In this document: positions 38,373 to 48,173 of the stretch, one piece after another
How positions within the stretch are numbered: position 1 is the first letter of the stretch
Layout: every line of letters starts with the position of its first letter
Program-made: the position numbers and the translations under genes
Source of the DNA: Auanema rhodensis
Lineage: Eukaryota > Nematoda > Chromadorea > Rhabditida > Rhabditidae
NCBI GenBank assembly: GCA_964057225.1
Contig: OZ059899.1
Span: 15,012,501-15,076,500 of the forward strand
Direction of reading: 5' to 3'
DNA: 64,000 nt
The notes under the pieces: model-generated
The model's database searches: none
The model's input: the letters and a program-made list of their open reading frames with translations, nothing else
Told to the model about the DNA's origin: nothing

Positions 38373-40687
38373 GATGTAGTTCAAAAAGACTTGAAAGTAG
38401 TTGAGTATTCTGAAAACAGAAAGAAAATAAGCATAACTAAGAATAGCATCATAAGAGAAGCATAAGATAAGTGTCATTCATATCAATGTAACGAGCTAAA
38501 CTGAAAAGTTGAAAGTCCAGATAGGGGGCGGAGCAACATCTGAGGTTAGTGGGCCATTTGTAATGGCATCTGAAGACATACGTCAACACCATTTAATAAT
38601 CAAAACCGGATTGGATGTCGGAAGGCGGAAAGAGATATAGTATCCATAACATCCTACGGTCGAAGCTTGATTTCACACCACATTTTTCAATTTGACGACG
38701 TTAATCGGATGTATACAGTAAAAATTGGTTAAAATCTCACAGATGTTTGTCCAAATACAATTCGTGTTAACCATTTTAAGCGTAGCTTGGCTGATATATG
38801 AAACTAGTACCAGGAAATATATTGAAAGAAAGTCTGTATCAACATATGAATACAATTCTATTTCATCTCAGAATCCTTTTTTCGCAATACCGGATTGATG
38901 CAGATATGAACATTAATCTTGGAACATGGTCAAGGTGTGAAAAATGCAGAGAAAAAAAAACGGATCTAATGAGGATGAAGAACATTATACATGAATGTTA
39001 GGATTACTCCAAAGAGTTATCTTCTTTTATATTCGAATATAGTTAGTAGTATGGGATAGAATAGCTGACGATAATCAAGTTCAGAGGTACATCAACGCTG
39101 CCTAGATGATTACTTGGTATGAATATGCGAGAAGTAGATAGAAAGACGATAAGCGGAATTGTACAATAACTAACAGAAAGTACAACTTTACAAAAAAAAT
39201 CGAAAACTGATAGAATAATCTATGACATCAACTGTATTTGATATTTTAAAAAATTTCTGTGAAGAAAATGAACGTCAAGGAGATACATGATGTCAACTAC
39301 ATTTAGATGAAGAGTAATAATAAAAGTGAAAGAAGGATGTTAAAGTGCAAAAAGGGATAAACGAATAGTGAACAGTCAGAAACATTGAAAAAACGAGGCT
39401 ACTTCATTGAGGATTAGGTGAAATGGTCGAAGGTGAATTGGAGGCATCGTTCAGTGGGATTAGCCAACGAAGATATAGTCTATATACTTCCTTTGATTCA
39501 TGTCCATCTTATGTTCCTATGAAATATAAGTATGAATATATGAAGAAAAAGTGAAAAAATACAAAATAAAATAATCGAAAGGTTTGGAAACAATTGGTGA
39601 TGAATTGAAAATAGGGGGGGGGGAGTTAACTGTTAGATTACCGTCGTATATATTTTTTCTTTTTAACTTTACGTCCACTCAATTCAAATCCCCGAGCATC
39701 TCAAATCAAACTTGAGAATTTTTTTAAAAGATGCAATAGATTTAAAAGCTTGATTTCATAATTGCTTTGTCTTTTTGGCATGCATGTGGCCGAAGAACAG
39801 ACAGTATTCATCTTCATCCTCAACCCCAAAAACGTTATAATTGCTAAGCATGTAACGTAAAAGGAAACCAGCCTGATGAAATACACCTGATGGTTCGAAA
39901 GTAAAAAGAACACTAAAAACTTGAATCTTAGCATTCTTTATGTTATTGTTATAACTTCTACAATTTTTTTGTTCAAAATAAAACACACGGATCGCATATA
40001 TGTATTGGATATCTTGTGTTCAATGATCCATAGCTGGTAAGAAATTTCATCAGAAGTTAGCAAGCAACATAGCTATCCTTATACAATCGTACAAATCTCC
40101 AAACTGGTTTACACTATTTGTAAATTCAGTACTTTGACTTCTAGAAAGGACATGAGTATAAATCAATTAGTTTAAAAGTTCCAAATTGCTTCACCGTGTT
40201 CCGCTAAACTTAGAAACTAGTCTTAGACTTGCCATATATATCTTAAGTTAGTAAAAGCGGATTATCAATTCTTCTAATGCCGAGCATATTGTTTAATACC
40301 TTTCGAAAAATATTAGAGTACTTTCTCAAAATACTTGGAAGTTGAAAGATTTTTTGCTTCCCTTTTCTATGAAACTTAGTCAACCCTTCTTATTGAACCT
40401 ACTGACAATAATTTCATATAGAACGAAAACATAATTATTATGTCAAACCTATGAAGATTCTGTTTATCACTAATTTGTGGCATGAAATGTTTGAAAGAAC
40501 TCTTTGAATAAACGACTATTTTTAAATTTCCTTTGAAAAATAGTACTCCCAAGCACTTTTTATCAATCAACAACAGTTCAAAGTAACAAAGATGAATATT
40601 TTGATATATATAAAGTGAAATTGTTTTTTATCAGTGCTTTATGAAAAGAGCAAAAACAATCTAGTTATATTCAAAAAACAAAACTTT
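38373..40687. other. Intergenic region upstream of the secreted-protein gene
   Basis: AT-rich DNA that includes the promoter of the secreted-protein gene and a run of ten Gs near 39615. A possible orphan exon on the minus strand (39756-39886) is treated as a finding. No complete gene is visible. Confidence 0.5.
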
Positions 40688-40760
40688 CGACCCTGGCAGG
40701 ACTCGAACCTGCAATCTTCGGATCCGAAGTCCGACGCCTTATCCATTAGGCCACAAGGCC
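40688..40760 (-). tRNA. tRNA-Arg (anticodon TCG)
   Basis: A 73-nt intronless tRNA on the minus strand. The acceptor stem GGCCTTG pairs with CAGGGTC (two G-U pairs), with discriminator G. The D-arm region TGGCCTAATGGATAAGGC contains the A box. The anticodon arm is CGGACTTCGGATCCG, with TCG in the loop. The T arm GCAGGTTCGAGTCCTGC contains a perfect B box GGTTCGAGTCC. TCG reads CGA, giving arginine. It lies alone between TIM44 and the secreted-protein gene. No 3' CCA is encoded, as normal in eukaryotes. Confidence 0.97.
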
Positions 40761-41074
40761 ACGTTGTACAAGTTACTCCGAGCGGAGAAGACGCCAGTGA
40801 CCTATAGTACAGCAGTAAGACTATTGCCCCCGAACAAGTCGTAGACATAGACAGAACAAAGATTTTTAAAAATTTTTTATTCATCAAACTATCATACAAT
40901 TTAAAAAACAAAAAATTATCAACAAGATCTAACAACAAGAAGCCTATAGCCTACACATCTATTAAAAAAATCTAATCACCCGTATTCGTTTTATAACAAA
41001 ACACTTTGTTAAAAAAGTTTCCTATAACCTTAGTTTGGAAAGTAAATAGCTACTACTGCATTTTTCAAAAAGAT
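40761..41074. other. Spacer between TIM44 and tRNA-Arg
   Basis: Just over 300 bp containing the TIM44 3'UTR and the upstream flank of the tRNA gene. No frame with coding character is visible; the minus-strand open frame that spans the tRNA is spurious. Confidence 0.6.
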
Positions 41075-42916
41075 TTAAACAGCTAGAGCTGCTTCTTGCA
41101 TATGAACTTCCAATAATTTCCAGGCAACAGCTGGATTGTATTCTTCCATGTCACGACACATTACCCATACGTGATGAACCCTAACTGGATTTGTCTGGAA
41201 TAAACAGTAAATAGATCAGAATTTTTTGTAGCTGAAACTAACCGCATCTCCTTGGACAACTTTGCCTTCAGAATTTTTAACAACATTGATCATGAAAGCT
41301 TGGAATGTAATAATGAGTACTGGACCTTGTTCCATCATTTTACCGGAAACCATCTGTTAAAATGGAATATGAATGAATATTAAGAAACTACCTTACCTCG
41401 ACTTTATGAATATCAATAATTTTAGAATCAGCCGTTGAGAACTTAATTTTTTCATATTCCTTAACCACAGTAGCAAGAGCATTGTATGCCTTAGAAAAAA
41501 AAGTTTAGTACTAAAAGTACAGAAAGAAGCATACTCTCTCGTGGCACCAATCTTGAAGAATTTCCAAATTTCCGCCAATGAATGCTTCCAGAATGTTAGG
41601 GATAACTTCACGTTCACAGAACTTAAGCCATTCTCCCTTGTCGAAAGATGGATCAACCTTGGCAATCTCAGTTAGAACTTCAGAAACTTCGTTTTGGCCA
41701 GCTTAATAAACATAAATAGAAGATATAGCTGTTTCAAAAATACCGAAAACACTAGAAACGCGATCAGTCACATTCCTTAATATTCTAACAGCAACGTTGT
41801 CACTCTCTTCGTAACGAATCTTCCAGTCAAGAAGTTCTATAATATATGAATAATGAAAAAGAAGTTTTAATCTTCACGAACTATTATAATATGCATTTTC
41901 TTCAGAGAATTTTTTCCATCCAGCAGCCCACTTAGAATCTTTATGTAATGTAACATCGGTTGCATCACTTAATTTGAAAATAGAAAAAAGAAATATAGGC
42001 TCAGCTTACTCATTAGCTTCAACAGTACGCTTGGACCATTCACTGGATAAGAAACCTTCAGTTCTCTTTTTTAATTGAGCTGTAAATCATTAGCAGTTTA
42101 AAAAGATATATTTTGAGGAAAAGTAACTTACTTGGTCTACTGTACATTCGTACATCAGCAATACTATCAATCTCTTCTTTCACATTTTGCATAGACTGAG
42201 ATGTCAAACATTAAATTATATTTCATGATAAATCTTACCGTTGAGACTTGCTTGTATACTTCGGTATCCCCAACTTTCTCAGCCATTTTTTCAACGTGTT
42301 CTGCAGCAACTCGAGCCTAAGTCGTAAGTTACACACACAAACCAAAAATAATTAAATTTTACTTGTTTTAATGCTTCTTCTCCAGCAGCAGTAATTTTCT
42401 TACCAGCCTCTGTCTTTTGAACTTCTTTCACCATCTGAAAGCAAATATATTTTTTTAAAGAAATAATAGTAGGTGTACCTTAGAAATCTGATCAGTAAGT
42501 TCTTCCATTCTCTGCTTCACAACTTCTGAACTTTTCAATGTTTGTTTCTCAACAATTTCCTTAATAGATGTACTGTAAACTATTCACAACTCATGCAACA
42601 TACAAATTTCTTTCTTGCTTCTTTTAGTTGTTCACTGTCGTTCAGCTCTTTCATTCTGTCTCTGAGTTGTGCTTGGTGATCCTAAATAAATTTGATTACT
42701 AAAGCAATTGATATCAGTGTTTACCTTCAATTCTTTATTTCTATCAAGTTCCTCTCTGACATTGTCAATCAAATTTCCAATAAAACCTTTCTTTTGGGGC
42801 TGACTATATTCACGAGAGGCAACAAGGGCGGCACATGATGGGATAATTTTGATTACAGAATTAAAAGGAGCATTTTTATTTGTTAAAATCTTAGAAACAC
42901 GGATAGCCCGAAACAT
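41075..42916 (-). CDS. timm-44: Mitochondrial import inner membrane translocase subunit TIM44
   Basis: Thirteen exons (42725-42916, 42604-42681, 42479-42559, 42363-42434, 42239-42316, 42132-42195, 42010-42079, 41882-41967, 41744-41836, 41535-41701, 41397-41489, 41243-41353, 41075-41194) give 434 residues. TIM44 tethers mitochondrial Hsp70 to the TIM23 channel on the matrix side. The N-terminus MFRAIRVSKILTNKN is a basic presequence. A Lys/Glu-rich coiled-coil region follows (NVREELDRNKELK, KKFEIVEKQTLKSSEVVKQR). The C-terminal Tim44-like domain includes KWAAGWKKFSEENAYYN, DWKIRYEESDNVAVRILRNV, SEVLTEIAKVDPSFDKGEW, ILQDWCHERAYNAL and RVHHVWVMCRDMEEYNPAVA. The length and motifs fit the family as I know it. 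The ATG directly follows tttctttcag, so it is probably the first codon after a spliced leader. Confidence 0.95.
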
Positions 42917-43263
42917 CTGAAAGAAAAATGATGCAAGAATTTGAAAAACATTGAAAAATCACTCATGAAATCGACTATATTACTTGTGAAACTATTCATA
43001 ATTTTGAAAAACGCGCTCTTCCAAAATTTAACAACATAATAATTTAAGAAAGCTATTAACTCTATTCAAAAATAGTAAGCTTAGCTTACTACTTAAGGCT
43101 TAACTATGGCAAGGGTAGCCGGCGCCCCATGTTATTGTAAGGGTAATCTTGCCGGGACCTATTATTTTCAGAGGCGCGAGAATTAATTATACGAATGTTT
43201 ACAATATACCCTCAGTGGCTGTTCCTTGTTCGTTAAGTTTCAACTTTTTCACTCAGGAATACA
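42917..43263. promoter_or_regulatory. Shared head-to-head promoter region, TIM44 and SAN-1-like
   Basis: The two start codons lie 347 bp apart on opposite strands, so both promoters must lie here unless a gene is trans-spliced from a more distant cap site. A GC-richer block around 43105-43180 (ccggcgcccc, gccggga, ggcgcgag) stands out from the AT-rich surroundings. Acceptor sites flank both sides: tttctttcag directly before the TIM44 ATG and tttttcactcag 7 nt before the SAN-1 ATG. Confidence 0.6.
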
Positions 43264-44821
43264 ATGAGTGAAGAAAATACTATTGCTCCAGAAGAAAAGT
43301 CTTCTAATTCTTGTGATGATCAAGATTTTCAATGGGAGCTCAATATGGAAAATGTCAAACCTATCCGCCGTGGCAGAAGGGCAGAGGCTGTGAATCATGT
43401 AAGTTGACATTATAAGAAAATTTTTGAAATTAATTTTTAAAGGCATTTGCAAATGCTGCACCTCGTGCTGAAGTAACTGTAAAAGACAAATTTGATGAAA
43501 TAATGGAAGAATGTGCTTGCTCTGATGATCCTCTTCATCACTGTATTGAGTTTTGTGCATGGTTTGACGATACATTTCCAATTGCAAGACAACGTTTATA
43601 TTATAAATATTTATGGTTGATTATCAAAAGGTGAATTTTAATTTTCGGTTGGTGTTATTTCCCATATTTTGAAGATATGCTCACGAGGAGCGTTACCTCG
43701 AAGATAAACGTATGATGATCATTTGGGACAAATTAGCTGAAAACAGTCTTGGTCATGGATACGAGATTTATCAACATGCTCATTCAATGGGTTCATTAAC
43801 GCGGTATTTTTATATTTTAAGTATATATCATATTTAATTTGTTTTAGCTGTGCATCATTGTATATAAGATGGGCGGAAGATTTGGAGTTACGTGGGGCTA
43901 TTGAAGATGCTCGTGGAATATTTCGGAAAGCATTGTCTTATGCTGCTATGCCTTTAGAGGTTTGTAAATTTTTATTTCTGTGAAACCATATTTTTCAGGA
44001 AATTCATTCTGCTGAGGATAGTATGGAAATGAGAGAAATGCGTAGAGAAATGGAAAGGAATAATATGTCTGACGACGATGATGACATAGATGATAACGGG
44101 CATCGCGTAGCGCTAACAAGAATAACAAGTTGTTCATGAAAGGTTTCAATGATTGCTTATCTTTTGTTTTCTAGGAGACCTACCTGCCGCACCGATTGTC
44201 AGATTACCGTCAATTGTTGGTGAGCAGGGTAGTAGTAAACTAGACCGTGGCTTATCAGCTAAGAAAGATAATCAACAAAAAAGTAATACTGTGTTTGAGG
44301 TTAATATTATTAATAAGTGCCAATGATAAGCGACTTGTTACAGGTATTCGAGGATGACGCTCCACTCCACGAAGAAAATTATCTTGAGTCATTGTATGAT
44401 ATGCACATGGATAATCATATTGAACGACTAATGCTCACAGATCATGTTGGCGAAAAAATAAACAAAAACACCGTAAGTTACATTTATATTTTCTCTATTT
44501 TAACATTGTAAATTTAGAATTGCATTAAAAAAACTAGACACGCAGTGCCAGCATTCACTGTATGGAGTGATGACAAGGAAAACATTAATCCTTTAGAAGG
44601 CAAAGGGGCTATGCTTGATGCCCCGAAACCAAAACCTCGTCTTGCTTTACATAAATTCCTCATAGCTGAATACTCAATAGAGGTATGTTCTTCGATTCGT
44701 ATGTTTCCCTGTAGGACCCTTATTATTACAGGAGCATATGGCTAATCTATGGCAAGAGCAACAAGAGGAAAAGGCAAGATGTGGAGTACGGAAGCTCACA
44801 TTTGACGATGACAGCGATTAA
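43264..44821 (+). CDS. san-1: Spindle checkpoint protein, Mad3/BubR1 type (SAN-1-like)
   Basis: Nine exons: 43264-43398, 43443-43630, 43675-43803, 43848-43959, 43999-44128, 44175-44299, 44344-44472, 44518-44682 and 44732-44821, giving 400 residues. Mad3/BubR1 proteins sit in the mitotic checkpoint complex and block Cdc20-APC/C. The N-terminal Mad3/Bub1 homology (TPR-like) region shows FQWELNMENVKPIRRGRR, HHCIEFCAWFDDTFPIARQR and RCASLYIRWAEDLELRGAIE. An acidic linker follows (MSDDDDDIDDN), then FEVFEDDAP and, near residue 331, a clear KEN box in SDDKENINPLEGKG. There is no kinase domain, as expected for Mad3-type rather than Bub1-type proteins. The usual first KEN is changed to MEN. Exon 5 uses donor gttgtt; this is the only choice I found that keeps the frame to exon 6. 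Confidence 0.88.
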
Positions 44822-46669
44822 ATCTTTAATCATAAAATTGTACAAAATTGCATATAAATTTAGTTAAGCTAGTATTCTTTATGTATTAACTAACATTTTT
44901 GTAAAAAAATTTATATCTAAATCCAATTTTTTTGAATGATATTACGTGTATGATTAAATCATATAAATTTGTCTCCTCTGTCTGTGCATATTAGTAATCA
45001 AAAGAAAACAATAGCAATGATTGTTTCGATTAACATAACAAATAGAATTGAAAAGAATGTTTAAGCACGTTTATCTCTGCCATAAAGATCTGAAAATCTG
45101 GCCGTCACAGAAAACCACTTCGTTCTGAGTAATCAAAGTTCTTCATCTGCAGACTAGGCTAGTTTTTCATGCGGAGTCTTGTTTGCTGGAATGAATACAT
45201 TCGAAGTTTCTTTTCAAGATAAGTTGTCAATAACAAAAAGAGATGTGTCTGAATACTTCAGGTAACCCTTAATTTTGTCTATAGATATTAAAAGCGAAAA
45301 AGGATAAAAAAGTTAATCTCATTTAAATAAAACCATCTGTTATTAAATATGTATGCATGTTTATATCATATGTAAAAAAGATGTAAAGTCCTTTCCGAAC
45401 CATTTCAAGTCTAAAGTGAGGAGCATATGGAACAGGTTACATCTGGTTCTCCACAAATATATTACAAACTAACAATTTAATTTGTTATTTTAGCCAATAT
45501 CACACTTTATGTGTTAAATGTTTTCCGAATATACTATTGTCATCTGTCACCACAGTCAGGTATAATCTGGAAGATTTTAACAATACTATTCAGTACTTTG
45601 AATATTTCTACTCCTATTGTCCTTTTAAACTGTAACAAATGGAAATTTTCGTTTTCATGATAGTCAGCAATGTTAAAACGTATTTGGTGGAATCTATAGG
45701 AATGGCCTGTCTGTAATAAAAGATCTCACTACAATAGCTCATCTCTTGTAATCTAAATACTACGCCATTTTCTAATACAGCAAGTCCCTGAAAAATGTGA
45801 CGACGATAATTATTTTATTGTTTGTGTGAATCGTTCTCTTATAAACAGTACTTGAAAACTACGATACTTATTGGGCCACTTACTTGGAACTTATCAACGT
45901 TTGAATTTTCAATCTCCTATATGTTTTCATCAGTGCGGTCCAACGATACCGTCGCCATAAAGGACCACTGTAAAACAATGAGAACGTAAAAAAAAAAAAC
46001 AATAAAAATGATTTGTAGTTAGAAAACCATGCTCTAATCAATTTTTTGAGCTGATCCCTCCTACCTTTATTTTTTATTCCCGCTTTTCATACCATATTTT
46101 ATTACGTAAACGACGTTTATCACTAAATTTGGTAACTATTATTTATTTAAAATTTTCGTAATTTGTATTTCGTACGTATTTTATGATTATTTGGGTTTCA
46201 TTTCCGGATGATATTAATTTATTGACATATTAATATTTGTTTACTGTTTGCCTGAAATTTGAATGACGACAGTATTTTAAAATCTAGGAATCGATTAAAT
46301 TGTTTCAAAACACATAGATAGACCCTTGAACCATTTGTAATTGTTTCCGAATTCAATATTTATATCAATTAGAAGATTTTCTCATAAAATATGACTATGA
46401 GTTCATTTTGCCACTTGTGATGCCAGATAACTTCCTAATGCATTTTCATTTTTTATTTTTGAAACGAGATTACCGGCTGCCTATGACAGCCGTACGTATG
46501 AGAATGATAGCACTCTTCAGATTATTTCGCACGCTACGCAAAAATAATTTATATTCATAATCGGTAAAAGTGGCAAATTGTACTTCCAATCAAAATATTT
46601 ATTTCTTAAATTTGTTTAAAACTTCTGTTTATTTTTAGTGGTGCTTCAGCGAGTGCAGTTTTCTTCGTT
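44822..46669. other. Intergenic region between SAN-1-like and GLD-2 genes
   Basis: Both flanking genes run on the plus strand about 1.85 kb apart, too far for a typical nematode operon. The left end should contain the SAN-1 3'UTR. A likely acceptor (tttatttttag at 46638) lies 31 nt before the downstream ATG. I see no other coding exons or repeats of note. Confidence 0.55.
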
Positions 46670-48173
46670 ATGAAGCATTCGCCGCAATGGACACAAACCG
46701 ATAAACTTGGGGATGGTAATATTATTGGATGCCTTTGGGAAATTTGTACTGGATGAAATTTCAGGCAATTCTCGAGAGCGCCGTCCATCAGGTGCATCGT
46801 CAAATCAATCCTTAACTTGTCGGCAGCGAGGTGGGCCTAAGGAATATGGAACTAGAAGTACTGCATAGTATAATATATTTATTAGAAACAACTTTGCAGT
46901 TTTTGAAAATGGACGGCATTCACGAGCCTCATCACGAATATCGGAAGGTGAGGTTCACAGAATGCAGCATTTACCGTTCGAACTTCATCAGTCTTCTGAA
47001 CACATGTCTCAAGCCCAGTCAGTTCCTGTTGACGTAGAGTTTTTGCAGAGGTGTGTTTGGTGGTGCTTCCGGCGCCTTTTTTCTTTTCTTAATGTAAATT
47101 GTTCCAGGACGCAGTGGCCAGGCAATAATGTTCGGCAAACAAGTCATCGTTCACATTCAGCCACAAATCGAACAATCCATGTAAATGGAATAAATCGAGA
47201 TATTGATAGAGAACGTGACACATGTAAACATTTTTGTGTTTTCGTTCTAAAAGTTGAAGTCATTCTAGGTAGAAGAACTCCTAATACGGATGGTAATATT
47301 AAATTAGAAAATAAAAAGCAAGGTGGACCGGTGACGTATATCGCTGCAGGCACAGCTCCAGTTGCTAGGTAAATTTTTCCGATTTCTTTAGATGTCCATT
47401 AATTCATTTAGTTTTCGTAGCACAGTGTCACCGGTACCTACTTCTGTGGTCAGTTCCCCTTCTTCAGGCGGATATGCTAACTCAATGCATAGTATTAAGC
47501 GACCTATTTCTTTTTCACCTTCTTTATCTGTAGAAGATGTCAAGTGCGAACCTGTCACTTATCGGAAGCATAAGTAGTTAGAATAGTTCATTCTTTCCAC
47601 GCCATAATTATATGCATTTAGTTCTGGAATTGATATAGGCAAAGGACAGCATTCCATGTTCAATCATGATCCCAGGAATAACAGATATGGAGGACAAAAG
47701 GAGAAAAGAAGTCAGCTGTTTTATCAGGGTTTAGTTTTCATTTTTTTCTCTTCTAGCTATGGGAGCGTATCATACCAGCAGCGCGCGCCTTCCTTTTTCG
47801 CCTCCTGATTGTTTTGTATCTCCACGTGAAACTGAGAGGTATCCGAACTTCTCAATTGCGTTTGTTCAATTTCTTTTAAGAAATGCGTATAACAAAGTCA
47901 ACTTTTTCGAATCATCTCGTCATAATTTCTTAAAACGTAATTCGCGGTTATCTACTCGTATGTCCTATATATTCGAAGAGTTTTACTTTTAAAAATTTCA
48001 GGTGGACCTGGCAGTCTTTCGAGAGTTCTTGCCGAACTCGATATTCAACAAGCTTTGGAGAGAATGTCTACAATGAAGGATGAAAATTCCAAGGATGTTA
48101 ATTGGATTGAACGCCAGGGTGATGGAGCTCGTGCCGCATATCCGATTGCCGGAGGAGTAAAATCCAATCACAG
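46670..48173 (+). CDS. Upstream exon block, probable GLD-2 N-terminus
   Basis: Ten phase-consistent exons (46670-46715, 46765-46857, 46900-47050, 47108-47223, 47269-47368, 47421-47573, 47622-47710, 47757-47838, 47881-47957, 48002-48173) encode about 360 residues starting MKHSPQWTQTDKLGDGN. The product is low-complexity, rich in Ser, Arg, His, Asn and Pro (RASSRISEGE, VVSSPSSGGYANSMHSIKRP), with a helical stretch LSRVLAELDIQQALERM and no catalytic motif. It ends at AG before gttgct. The next proven exon (50252) needs a one-base carry-over rather than two, so at least one further exon must lie between if this is one gene. It may instead be a separate gene ending in the 48.2-48.9 kb region. An acceptor (tttttag) 31 nt before the ATG fits a 5' end here. 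Confidence 0.6.

Noticed and set aside
40639-40938. Open frame across the tRNA region on the minus strand
   Set aside because: It is the translation of tRNA-Arg and its flanks; the tRNA fold and A/B boxes explain the sequence.
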